From assembly GCA_008330645.1 (NCBI GenBank), contig VLTN01000003.1, positions 1 through 64,000 of the forward strand: a stretch of 64,000 nt of DNA, given 5' to 3'. Shown piece after piece: positions 51,801-61,900 of this stretch (position 1 is the first letter of the stretch; each line of letters begins with the position of its first letter). The translations under genes were made by a program, and so were the position numbers. This DNA comes from Cafeteria roenbergensis (lineage: Eukaryota; Sar; Bigyra; Bicosoecida; Cafeteriaceae). Under the pieces are notes generated by a model. That model did not search any database. It had not been told where the DNA came from and worked only from the letters and a program-made list of their open reading frames with translations.

Positions 51801-53538
51801 GCTGGCCGACGAACGCGGATCGGCCGCGCACTGCCGGCGGGGTTCCACGCACGATGGGCGCGCCAGTGAGCGACGCGAGCAGCGAGCTCTTGCCGGCCCC
51901 CGTCGCCCCCAGCACGATGTTCAGCCCGGGGCCCAGCCGCAAGCGCACGCCGCGCAGCACCGCCACGGCCGGCCCCTCCGCAGATGCCGGCTCATCCAGG
52001 TCGTCGTCCGGGTCACTGCCCGGCACTGGGGCGCCACGCGGCGGGCCGGTCACCGCTGCCGGTGAGGTCGTGCGCTGACGTCCGGGCGGGCAGCAGCAGC
52101 AGAACGCCGCAACCAGCAGCCGAGCAGACATCACGGAGAGACGCCCACTCCTCCCGAGGCATCCCTCAGGCGGGGGGCGCTCGCCGCGCTCGTCCCCCCG
52201 CTTCGCTTCCTCCCCCCCTGCCTCCGGCGCCCCGTCCAATGTGCTGGGCCAGAGAACGTCGGTGCCGTCCCAGCAAACCCCCGGCTCCTCGTCCGCCCCC
52301 CCATCCAGCACGCGCAGGGGAGCCACGACGCTGGTGCGCCAGAAGAAGTCGGCAAGCCTCTCGAAGGACACGCTGGCGGTCGCCGCGGCGCGGATGGCAG
52401 ACGGGATCTGCCACATGGGGCCCTGCAGCGTGCCGATCCAAGCGGTGGCCGTGAACACTGTGGCAGCGCTCATCGGCTTGCCCAGCACCACTGCGTAGAG
52501 GGCAAAGCTCACGCACGTGGCCACGGCCGGCACCAAAACCACAAGCAAGGCGCTGGTGACTCGCCACAGCAAGTCCGTCCGAATCGCCCGCAGCTCCTTC
52601 TGCCTCAGCCCGAACACCCGCTCCAGCGACGGCCCCTCCCACCCCAGCACCTTGAGCGACCGCACGTTGCTCAGCACCTCCGTTGCGGCCCGGATGCGGT
52701 GGTCGCGCGCCGACTGCACCCTCGACTGCGCGTTGCGGATGCGAACCGAGAGGCAGCCCGCGTTGACGAACGGCATGCTCCCCAGCAGGGCAGCCGCGAC
52801 CAGGGCCGGCCAGCCGAGCAGGCGGTAGAGGTTCGTCAGCCCCACCGCCAGCATCACCAGCGGCGGCCAGGACCCCCAAATCAGCAGCGGGAGCACCATG
52901 CCAGAGGTGAGCCGCTCTGAGTCAACGCCCATGAGCTGCGTCAGCTGGCCCAAGCCGTACCCCGCCCTGTCCGAAGGCCCCAGCACCACGGTGCGCCGGA
53001 ACACCTCCGTGCTCAGGGCGGCAGTGACCCGCATCCCAGCGCGCTGAGCGTCGAACCAAAACTTGTGCACGGACACCGAAGACACGGCCGCGCACGCAAA
53101 AATGCCCACGGCCAGCGGGAACCCAACCGCGGCGCTTGGCGTCGGCGAGGCCAAGTTGTCCAGCAGCGCCTCGAGCAGCGTCGGCTGCACGATCACAAGC
53201 GCCGTGTACAGCGCCATGAAAAACGAGGCGCTCAGAAGCAGGGGCCATTGAGTCCGCACTGCCAGCGCGAAAAGGCCCACCCAGTCCAGCACCCTGCCCT
53301 CGTGCTTGTGGCGACGCATTGCCGCAGTCAGAGCGGCGTGAAGCAGTGCAGGTCCGTCACCGAGGCTAGGCGGAGGCAGGTGCTCCTTCGTCGTGGCCTC
53401 ACGGCCGTACGCGGGGCCCACCACGTGAGTCCATACCCAGCAGAAGCACAGCCGGTTCAGCGGCCCGGCAAGGTCCTCGGGGCTGTCGACCGGAGCGCCC
53501 GCAGGCCGGCTGGGCGGGCACGCCGAACCGCCCGTCAT
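48832..53538 (-). CDS. ABC transporter, ABCC (MRP) subfamily, full-length
   Basis: An ATP-driven exporter of organic anions or conjugates. Single exon of 4.7 kb, 1568 residues, arranged TMD1-NBD1-TMD2-NBD2 without the extra N-terminal TMD0. The N-terminus has NRLCFCWVWTHVVGPAYG, as in the cytosolic lead-in of ABCC proteins. NBD1: Walker A GATGAGKSS (about 550), signature ISGGQRARIAIARAL (about 636), Walker B VVLLDDPLAALD. The Asp in place of the catalytic Glu is normal for ABCC NBD1. NBD2: Walker A GRSGAGKSS (about 1355), signature LSRGEAQLLGLARCL, altered from LSVGQ, Walker B GVVLADEATSSVD with Glu, and the H-loop in ICHRLDHI. A ~170-residue Ser/Ala-rich linker joins the halves. Plasma or vacuolar membrane is likely; the substrate is unknown. 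Confidence 0.95.
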   Translation of the reverse strand: MTGGSACPPSRPAGAPVDSPEDLAGPLNRLCFCWVWTHVVGPAYGREATTKEHLPPPSLGDGPALLHAALTAAMRRHKHEGRVLDWVGLFALAVRTQWPLLLSASFFMALYTALVIVQPTLLEALLDNLASPTPSAAVGFPLAVGIFACAAVSSVSVHKFWFDAQRAGMRVTAALSTEVFRRTVVLGPSDRAGYGLGQLTQLMGVDSERLTSGMVLPLLIWGSWPPLVMLAVGLTNLYRLLGWPALVAAALLGSMPFVNAGCLSVRIRNAQSRVQSARDHRIRAATEVLSNVRSLKVLGWEGPSLERVFGLRQKELRAIRTDLLWRVTSALLVVLVPAVATCVSFALYAVVLGKPMSAATVFTATAWIGTLQGPMWQIPSAIRAAATASVSFERLADFFWRTSVVAPLRVLDGGADEEPGVCWDGTDVLWPSTLDGAPEAGGEEAKRGDERGERPPPEGCLGRSGRLSVMSARLLVAAFCCCCPPGRQRTTSPAAVTGPPRGAPVPGSDPDDDLDEPASAEGPAVAVLRGVRLRLGPGLNIVLGATGAGKSSLLASLTGAPIVRGTPPAVRGRSAFVGQRPWLLNATVRENITFVSPFRREWFDRVVDACALRDDMAFFPKGEDTQIGERGISISGGQRARIAIARALYSEAQVVLLDDPLAALDAAVARHVLEQCVLGLMARRGVVVVMGTNLLSLARHPEAVSVALLESGKGGDGASGLRVISRAELASLRLESEAPERLDGASTLESPAAATPGAAVGAAAAGRAAPSAKGTITAGRAAPGGRASADGKVLASTSEPDEPSEHTLLSPERPRPGALTSSSSSSASQVEAVADRMAYAADVLRSTAVPDSDGAKELGSGTAAPVSGRGQGAEETSQAGFVRLRVFWRYCAACGPTAFAMTYALALVVREVSLLGSDLFLTVWVNSAKGNATLSDPPGGTGGAASAGAFDGGLFLSGICSDAHDAQCFAVVYSLFQSATVLLAALMWLLGVLGSLSASRRLHDSLMTSLLLASQSFFDATPSGLVVNRAVKDMQKVDLSVATNVRTFVFNVLRLLSASILVAAGSPWVLAAMAVLAVPYYALALRFRHAARDLQRLSSASNSPLLSLFGETAGGAHVMRAFGAGAKFLARHRVLAMSYITRSMLLMAVEQWATVWLEVFGSVIVLATAVMLVVARLEGAIPVAIVGFLLTQAQSVPSRLLWVTRNFASLELALVSAERVFEFIDLPDESRAADGLPQERPSSWCTRACGCCSKQVGPAGGGSAAEALLADEGVSEAAAALGMGKAGGRHSLPAWAALSRSGKGTAGTSNGGPRGSGKGARLELASVRLQYEETSEPALRGVCIDLPPGSKVAVVGRSGAGKSSLLAAILQTHAFSGDVRVAGRSLLPEGPWEARRHFAPLSQDAAVFEASVRENVMGFGQDPSDLADDTCREALRVVGLAPRLPDLDERLESSGSLSRGEAQLLGLARCLARAWTLGCGVVLADEATSSVDRGADTRVHDVLFGLPQTVVSICHRLDHISRFDRVVVMHEGVAAEQGPPAELLGDPSSRLFALMEHYRASHERELPA

Positions 53539-53828
53539 TCCCCAGCTTCACACGAGGGCGGCCGTGCAAGCGCGCGGCGGGCCGCAATTCCACGGCACAC
53601 ACCCACGCACACACAAAGCACCGTTTGTGCCTTCAGGGCGTGTGCTCGGTGCGACCTTGAACTTGCAGTGTGACAAGAAATTTTTGAGACGCCACGCCGA
53701 GGCGCAGCTCTGCCAGGCAGCTTGTTTCCAGCTCGGGGGACGCTCGCCCGCGACATGACAAACGAACGAGAACACGCAATGACCGGGGCAGCCAAGAGGC
53801 ACTCTGGTCTCTGGTTGGGGGGCAAGGC
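53539..53828. other. Intergenic between ABCC and DRC12 (290 bp)
   Basis: No gene seen. It should hold the ABCC promoter and the DRC12 3' untranslated region. A CACACACCCACGCACACAC run lies near 53595. Confidence 0.4.
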
Positions 53829-54821
53829 TCAGGCGTCCTCTGTGGCGGGCCCTGCCCCGGCGCCGCCCCTGGCGGCCGGCCCGCCTCGCGAAAGCACGGG
53901 GACGCTCGCGTCAGCCGCGTCCCAGGACGAGGACGAAATTTCGATCTTGTCGGCCATGCGCGAAAGCGTCTCCTGGAGCATCTCTGCGAACTCTGCGGCC
54001 ATGTCGCTCATTTTTGCCTGCAGGGCGCGCAGCTCCTCGTCCTTGGCTGCCACGACGGCGTCCTTCTCCGCCTGCAGCTCCTCGTAGTGCACTCTGGACT
54101 CGGCAAGCTCGTCCTTCAGCTCCTGAACCTGCCTCTCAAGGGCGTTGATGTCCCCCATGAAGTGCTCCTCCATCGCCTTGTACTGCCTCGTCATGTCTGA
54201 TGTGATGGCCATTGTGTCGTCGGACGTCTCCTTGAAGTCGCTCTTCAGGTCTGCGACCACAGCCTGGAGGGCCCGCTTCTCTTTCTCAGCTCGCATCGCC
54301 TGGGCAGTCCTGTCGGCTGCGGCAAGGAGGGAGAAGCGCGTGAGGCTGCTCCTCGAGGGGCGGTGGTTGCTTCAGCTGCTGCAGTCGTAGTTTCAAGGCG
54401 CGCAATCTCAACGCCCTGGTGCCCCCCGTCCCCCCGCCGCTGAGCGATACTCCGCAAGGCACACTCGCATCCGAAGGCCCTCCGGCCTGGTGGCCACCCG
54501 GGCGCGGGCAGCACAGGCTCCGCGAGAATTGCCGGCTGCCCGCGATTATATTGCCCTGTCTCACCGAGCTGCACCTTGAGCGCCTCAATTTGGCTCTTCA
54601 GCATCATGTTCTGCACCTCCGTACTCGCAATGTCGGAGCCATCGGCCGCCCCAGCTGCACAGGGCAACAGCGCGAGGGGAGCACCACTGGCGTCCACAAA
54701 ATGCTGCCACCTGCCACGGTCTCTCGCGCGGTCCTGACACAGCCGCTTGGTCGCAGAGGACGCGCCCGAGCCGCGACTCACCGCTCTTCTTGCCCTTCTT
54801 GGCTGCAGCCTTGGGGGGCAT
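53829..54821 (-). CDS. DRC12: Dynein regulatory complex subunit 12 (CCDC153) homologue
   Basis: A component of the nexin-dynein regulatory complex of motile axonemes. Three exons join in phase: 54821-54782, 54654-54565 and 54316-53829 (introns 127 and 248 bp, GTGAGTC...GTGCAG and GTGAGAC...CCGCAG), giving 205 residues, the same size as vertebrate DRC12. The start MPPKAAAKKGKKS is the basic opening seen in many axonemal proteins. The rest is coiled coil: IEALKVQL joins across the second splice to ADRTAQAMRAEKEKRAL, then SDMTRQYKAMEEHFMGDIN, the family's DMTRQYK motif. FAEMLQETLSRMADKIE is near the end. The C-terminal tail is Gly/Ala/Pro-rich. It shares a 179-bp upstream region with a second small coiled-coil gene. 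Confidence 0.87.
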
Positions 54822-55000
54822 CCTGGCGGCCAGCGAGTGGCTCGCAACGTGGACTTGGGCAGCGCGCGCAACGGGCTGCAGAGCAGCGGCGCTTGGCTGC
54901 AACCCGCACTCCGCTGCCCCAGGCAGGACGGAAGCGGGCATTTGGGGGCGCAGGCTGGGTTCCGGGTCGCAAACACTTGCTTTTGCTGACGCACAGGCGC
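54822..55000. promoter_or_regulatory. Two-way promoter of DRC12 and a small coiled-coil gene, with X-box-like site
   Basis: A 179-bp interval between divergent starts. GTGGCTCGCAAC at 54837-54848 matches the RFX X-box consensus GTNRCC-RGYAAC with zero spacer at 10 of 12 positions. RFX factors control ciliary genes in animals; whether this lineage uses them is unknown. Confidence 0.35.
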
Positions 55001-55637
55001 ATGGCAGCAGCTTCGGAGCGCCGGGAGGGGCTGCGGAAGTCTGCGCCAGCCAGGCGCGTTAACTCGAAGCAGTATTCGCAGTGAGCCCACGCATTGGCCA
55101 GAGCGCGATGTCCTGTGGCAGGGTGTCTGTGCCAGTCGCGCTATCCCGCCTTCTGCGCTGGAGGGACAGGGTTGTGCGCCCGGGGCGGTGCGCGGGCCAG
55201 CCGCCGCACCGAACGACAAGTGCCGAGCGCGCGCCATCCTGCCGCCGCTCCCCCACAGGCTCAACGTCAACTTCAGTGCCATTGGCGCCCAGGTTGAGCG
55301 CCTGCGTGTGCGCTTGGGCCAGGTCGAAGCCGAGATCAAGGCGGACGCCGAAGGGATGGAGGCGTACTCGCAGCGGCTGCGTCGAGTTCAGCTGGAGCAG
55401 GAGCTCATCCGCGTGCGGCTGAAGCGCAACAAGGAGTGGGCTTCGCAGTTCGCGACCAATGTGGGCCCGTTCGAGGCCAAGTACGACAAGCTCACGGGCG
55501 AGATCGGCACGCTGTACGACGCGGCCAAGGACAAGCACGCGCGGGCCGTGCAGTTGCTGGTGGACGAGTTTCGGTACCACCCCGCGTTCCGCCGCCCCGG
55601 CGACGACTTCTCGGCAGTGCCGTTCCGTCCTGCGTGA
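55001..55637 (+). CDS. Small coiled-coil protein, candidate ciliary
   Basis: Two exons join in phase: 55001-55080 and 55259-55637 (178-bp intron GTGAGC...CCACAG), giving 152 residues. After a basic N-terminus (GLRKSAPARRVNSKQYSQ) comes a coiled coil (about 28-90), then KYDKLTGEIGTLYDAAKDKH. The end is compact and conserved-looking: LVDEFRYHPAFRRPGDDFSA followed by VPFRPA. The pattern YHPAFRR...F..PF.P looks like a family signature, but I cannot name the family with confidence. The shared promoter with DRC12 suggests an axonemal or basal-body role (inference). Confidence 0.7.
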
Positions 55638-55925
55638 GGGGATAGCTCCGCCTGCGCGGGGAGAACCAAGGCCGCGCCCGGGTCGAGGCGTGTGCGTGGT
55701 GCTGCCTGCCGATTCTGGCAGCTCGCGTCTGCGTCGTTCAGTGCGGCGCAGCGATGCGCAGACTGCCCGAACACGAGTGCTGACTTGGACAGCTGCCAGT
55801 CACACACCCTTAATATCGAACAGTGCACGCCGAGCCAGTGCAGAGCGCCGCACGCGCATCAGCCTGATCCGAGCAGCGAGACCTTGCCTCTCGGAGCAGC
55901 CGCGTGTCGCGCTCTTCCGCCCCCT
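55638..55925. other. Convergent intergenic region (288 bp)
   Basis: Lies between the stops of two convergent genes. It should hold both 3' ends. No element seen. Confidence 0.35.
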
Positions 55926-58900
55926 TCACGAAACCGCTTTGCTCTCGCCGCCATAGGCGGGCGCGTCCCTGGGTGCGCCCCAGCCCTTGCGGTGCGTGTG
56001 CTCGGGCGCGATCGCGACCGACCACGCGACTGTCTCTGCGCCGCGCAGCGGCGGGAGGTCGGTGTCCGACCCGGTCCAGGGCACGCCCACCAGCGGCGTT
56101 CGCGCTCGGCTGGCCGCCTCCAGCTGGGCGGCGCTTGCTGTGCCCCGGGATCGCCCAGTCATGCGGGGCCCGCGCGATCGGCCCCCTGACCACCGATCTG
56201 GCGTCTTGGCAGCGTCTCCTCGACGCACCGTGCCTGCCCCACGCGACCCGGACCGCTGCGGCCCGCCCACCTGCACACGATTGTCCGCCGGTTCCCGGGC
56301 TGGGAGGTGGATTCCAACGTCCCACAGAGCAGCGTACGCAGAGCTCTCCAGGCTCGTCGCCGACGCCTGAGACAGGCCCGCGAGGCCGCTGGCTGCGCGG
56401 GAGCCGTCCGCCCCGGCCGCGCTCCCGGCCTTGCCCTTGTCCCCGCGGCTGCCGGCAAGGCGCCTCTTCGCGATGCCGGGCAGCTGGTTCCCGGCGCCTC
56501 GGCCACTGCTCTGCCGACCGACACCCCCAACGGTTGAGGGCCGCAGGGATGCGCCCGACTCACCCGCCGCCGCCGCCGCCGCCGCCCCAACCGCAGCGTG
56601 GGGTCCCTCCCCGCGCCAACGGGGCGACGCAAACGCGTCCAAACCTTGCCCCCCTTCCCGGCGCTCCACCCCCAGCCCGCCGATCCGCGCGGCGCCCGCC
56701 GCCGCAAGGGCCTGTGCTCGCTGGCTCGGCGGTTTGCCCGGCGCCGTCGAGGGCAGCTCGCCCTGGGCCGCCGAGTCGGGGTGGCGGGCCCTCGCCTGGG
56801 GCCCACGCCGCGCCACGGGAAGCGCTGCAGGCGCGAGCGACGGGGCAGACATGAGCCTCTTGGCGCTCTCCAGCGCTGCGCCCGATGCGTCGCCCTTGCG
56901 CCGCCGCCACGCGCCCCCTCGAGGCGCCATCGCCGAGTGGAGCGACTGCAGGCGCCCGGCCGACGTGCTACTCCCCCCGCGGCCACCCCCTCCAAGCCCC
57001 GCGGAGCTCCGCCCGCGCAACGGGCTGGGAGCGGGCATTGCTGCAGACCCGCCGGCGAGAGGAGACTCGGAGCGCGCCGCTGCCTGGCGAAGCGTGGCTC
57101 CCGCTGCGGCGCTGCTGCTGGGCTCCCTGCTGCTGCCGCGGCGAGAGGCGCCCGGTGCCTCCCCTCTGGCAGGCAGCGGCGCTGCTTCGGCAGCGCTTGC
57201 CGCCTTGGCGGGGCTGCCTGCCCTGGCAGAGCGCTCCGAGCTGGAGGGGGCGGCCGCCTTGGCGGGGCTGCCCGCCCTGGCAGAGCGCTCCGAGCTGGAG
57301 GGGGCGGCCGCCTTGGCAGGGCTGCCCGCCCCGGCTGGACTCGTGCCTCCCCCTTGCTCTGGCAGCGACGTGGCTGGCTGGCTCGCTGCCGCCTGCGGAC
57401 TGCGGCCCCACGGACGGGGAGACTGGCCCTTAGGGGCCAGCTCGTCGCTGCCGCTGCCGCTGCCGCTGCCGCTGCTGGCGGAAAAGGGCCGCACCGCAAC
57501 GGGCGCTGCGATTGGAGAGACGCTCCGCTGCTCGAGCCCGCTGGGGCTGGTCACCTCCACCGCCTCAGCAAAGCTGTCGTCGGTGTAAGCCGCCACCCGG
57601 AAACTGCTGCCCGCGTTGGACGACACGCGGGAGTCGCTTCGCGACGGTGCGCCTCGACGGTGCCCGCCGCCTGGGTGGCCAGGGCTGCTGGCCTGCAGGG
57701 GGCTGGGCGCGGCTAGGCCGTCGCCTCGCTGAACCCGCATCGATGCGTGTGCGTTCGTCGCGGCCGGCCGCGGCCGGAGCAGCTCCCCTGTTGCGGCCGG
57801 CTTGAGCGACGCCGTGGACCGGGCGTGCAACGGCACGGAGCCAGTGTCCACCGAGTGCCGCCGGGGCGCGGACGCGCGCGGCATCCGCATGGACCCGGCA
57901 CGGCTGGCCTGGGCGCCTCGCAGCGATTTCCCAGCGGACCGAACCGCAACGGCTGCGGTGGCAGCTCGCCGCTCGCTGCTGGTGAGCACGGGCCGGACTG
58001 CTGACGTGCCGTAGTCGGCTGGCAGGGCCACTCGCCACTCCGTGTGGCCCTGGCCGAATAGCCCCATGGTCGGGGCGGCCTCCTCCGGCGCCTCTGGCCT
58101 GCCCGGCATGCTCCCCCGCCTGCTGCCGCGCCGCCCAACCGTGCCAGCCAGGCCGAACTTGGCCGACCCGAGGCCGCTTGAGCCGGCCCGCCCTCCGCTG
58201 CGCAGTCGCGAGCGAGACCCGTCAGCGCGGCCGAGCGCAAGCAGCGTCTGCACCCCCACGCTGGCCGTGGGAGGCCGGCTCTCCAGCTCCAGGCACTTGG
58301 CCTCGAGCGCCGCAACACGTTGCTCGGCCGCTTCCAGCGCAGCTTCAGCTGGCCCCTCAGTGCCGCGGCGAGCCCCGGCTGCTCCCGAGCGGGCGTTGGC
58401 GCTGCCCGCGCCTGTTCCGCCGGCGGCGCCGTCTGACGCGCAAAACTCCCCGTCGCCCCCTGGTCCATCCGGGCTCCCATCGCCGCGGCCTCCTTCCCCT
58501 GCTTCCGCCGCCTCCGCGGCCGACGACGCAGCGGCTGCTGCTTCCGCCTCTGCCCGAGCCGCGGACGCCTGCGCCTGCGCCTGCTCTGCCGCGGCCCGGG
58601 CCGATGCGGCCTCCTCCCGGGCCTCGCCCATCCTGGCCGCTGCCCCCATTCCCGCGGCCTCCAGCCCCTGCAGAGCGCGCCTGAGGGACTCGAGCGGGCC
58701 GCTCAGATCTGCGAGGGCGCCGCTGGCTCCGCCTCCGCTTGCGCTGCTCGGCCTCTCAGCGGCGACACCTGGAGTCGTCACTTCGGCGCCTGCCGCGGCT
58801 GCCACGCGCTCTGCCGCCCGCTGCGCCTGCTCGCTCAGCCCAAACACCTCGCTCCTCGCCCCGTAGACCGCTTGCTTCACAGAGTCAGCCGCGCTGGCCT

Positions 58901-61900
58901 GTGCAAGAGCGCGCTCCTCCTCCACCTGCGCCGCCGCCTTGGCAGCCGCCGCCGCCATCCTCTCGGCCTCCTCCCTCGCCTCCCGCTCGCCAGCCCTGAG
59001 CTCCGCGGCCGCGCGCTCCGCTGCGGCGCTCTGCCGCGCCCGAAGGCCCTCCTCTCGAGCGGTGGCGGCCCGCTGTTGGGCGAGCAGGCGAGCAGCCTCC
59101 CCCGCCCCACACGCGTTGCGCAGCGCCCTGAGCGCCCAGGCGGTGCCAACGGCTTGCGACCTGCGCAGCTCCCCCTCGATGCGCTGCACCGACAGCCGCT
59201 GCTCGCCGAGCTCTGCCGCCGCGCGCTCGCCCTCCAGCTCCGCCGCTCGCTTGGCGGCCTTGGCCGCAGCTAGCGCAGCGCGCACCTGCGCCAGGGCCTC
59301 CAGCAGGCCAGTTCGCTCGCGCATAGCGGAGTCAGCGGCCTGGAACCCGAGCGACACGCGGATGAGCTCTTGCTCCAGCGAGCGCAGCCGGGCGTGGCAG
59401 AGCGGCACAGTGTCCGGCAGGCCGCCGCCCACGGCCGCGTAGGCAGGGTCGAGGTCGGCAGGGGCCTGAAGGGCGAAGTCTGCTGCGGTGCCCAACTGGA
59501 GCGGGCCGGACAGCATCGTGCCGACGCTGGCGGTCGCCACACTGGCCTGCGTCCCGCACTGCGCCGTCGCGGTGGGAGGGGCCGCCGCGCTCAGCTGCGG
59601 AAGAGTGGCCTCCGTTGCCCGCGCCGGGGGGGCATTCTGGCGCTGGCGGCTAGGGGGGCGCTGCCGGGCCTGAGCCAGCGCCGCGACTGCCTCCTCCCTC
59701 GCGCGCCGCCGCAGGGTCGCGGCCTGCGTGGCGCCGGCAGCCTGCTCCGGCGTGACGTCATCCACGGGAAGCGTCTGAACAGCCTTGCTCGCCCGTCCCA
59801 TAGACCGCGCTGGCACGACCTCCCCGACTGCCAACCCGAAGTTCGCCTCGCGAAGTCCTGGTGCGGCGAGGTGCCCAGCCGATAGGCGCGCCAGCCTGGC
59901 AGGGAGAACGGACGCTTCGTGGCCCCGGCGCGACTCCCAGCCAAACGGGGCGGCGCGGCGCGGTCGGCTCTCTGAGCCGCCCCTGTGAGCATGCAGGGCC
60001 GTATGGAGCTCCTGGGTGGGGGTGGCGGCCACCTCGGCCCCCAGAGACCGCGCTGGCATCGTCCACCCTTCCCCCACCGGCCCCGATCCGGGCGTGCGCA
60101 CGTCCACACTGAGACGGCGGCGCGCGCGGGCTGGGCTTCCCACGAGACTGCCAAGGTCGCGGGGGGCTGCCTGCACGGCCTCTGCTGCCGCGGCGGGGCT
60201 GGGCTCGAGCCCCGCCGTGGCTGCCGCAGGAGCAGCTGAATCTGGCCCCGCCCCGGTGCGGCCATTGTCGAGGAGCACTGCAGTCCCGCCAGCGCTCACG
60301 CCCGCCTCTGGAGCGTCGCCACCAGCGGATGAAGAGTTGACATTGCTTCTCTCGCCCTCGGTGCGCAGGGACTCCGCAGGCACTTGCTCCGAGCGACCAG
60401 GCTCCGGAGAGGCGCGCTCCGAGCGACCAGGCTCCGGAGAGGCGCGCTCCGAGCGACCAGGCTCCGGAGAGGCGCGCTCCGAGCGACCAGGCTCCGGAGA
60501 GGCGCGCTCCGAGCGACCAGGCTCCGGAGAGGCGCGCTCCGAGAGCAGTGAAGGCTGCGCCGCATCTGAACGCTCGGTATATCCGGCCGAGCCACGAAGG
60601 TGACCGGGAGATGCGCGCAATTGCTTGCGAACACTTGACAACTCCGCATGAGCCGCGGCGAGGGCGGCACGAAGGCGCGCGGCCTCCTCCTGGGCTGCTC
60701 GCAGCTGAGCAGCGGCACGGCCGTCGGGGGCTGGCTCAGCCGGGTCTCTCTGCGGCTGCGTTGGCAGCGGTTCGACCTCATCATGGTGGCTCTCGCCGTC
60801 TTCCCCCTCAGGGGTGGAAGGCGTGGCCGCGTGGGCTCCGTGCAGCGCCTCCTGTTGAGGCGCGGCCACAGTGCATGAGCGCTCCGGACGCGCGACGGCG
60901 ACATCCGCCGGTCCCGCGCGAGCCGCCGCCTGTGCGGACGGCTGCTCGTGCCCGTTCCGGGCCGAGGACGACGGCCGAGGGCTCGTCGCTGGAGCCGGCC
61001 TCGCTGGGCGGTCAGGATGCGCCTTGGGACGCGGCGGCGGTCCCGGCGCCCCCCGCGCGCGCTTTTCATCGGGACTGTGCTCCGCCGCTGGCAGCGCGCC
61101 GCTTGCTGCCGGCATCGCAGGGGGAGGCCTCACGCTGTCGTCGAACACGGGCACTCTCTGCATGCCGACCGGCTCGCCAGCACCCTGAGGCTGCTGGCTT
61201 GTTGCCGCCCGCTGTCCATCCTCCTGCTTGGCCGGGTTCGCTGACTGCGGCTGCGGCAGGGGAGGCTCCTCCGCCTGCTGACTCTGCGGCGGTTCTGCCG
61301 CGGCCCTCGCAACCGAGAGCGCGCGCTCGGCCTCGAGAGCGCGGCTCTTCCACGCCTCCACCTGCTGGAGAAGGGCTTCCGACTCGCCCTTGGCTGCCTC
61401 CGCTTGCATTTGGTTCACCACGGCCAGCTCTCGGCCGCGGGTCGCCTGCGCCCGTGCCTCCTGCTTCTCCTGCTCAAGCGCCTCCACCGACCGCGTGGCC
61501 GCTGCCACCTGGCCTTGGAGTGCGCGCTGGGCTCTGAGAGACTCGGCCAGAGCGTGGTCGCGCTTGGCAATGGCCTCGCCCGCGGCGGCCAGCGTGGCTC
61601 TGGCGGCTGCCAGCTCGTCCTCCGCCGCGTCAAGCTGCGCCGCGCGGCCAGCGCCCTGCCGACGCTCGGCCTTGAGCGCCTCCACGGCCTCTGCGCCACG
61701 GGCCCGCTCCTCGAGCAGCGCGCCCGCAGCCTCTGACAGCGCCCCCTGTGCCGCCCTCAGCCGGCGCCGCAGCGCGACAGCTTCCAGCGCAGACACCGCC
61801 TCGGACGTGCCCGTGTCGTCCAGCGACCCCGCCAATGACCGCGCCGAGGTTGTCAGCCGTGCGTGCCTGTCTGCAAGGGCGCGCGCTTGACCCCGCAACG

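Noticed and set aside
54282-54440. Additional DRC12 exon between 54440 and 54317
   Set aside because: The minus-strand stretch is open but has no usable donor, whereas direct splicing from 54565 to 54316 is in phase and gives an uninterrupted coiled coil.
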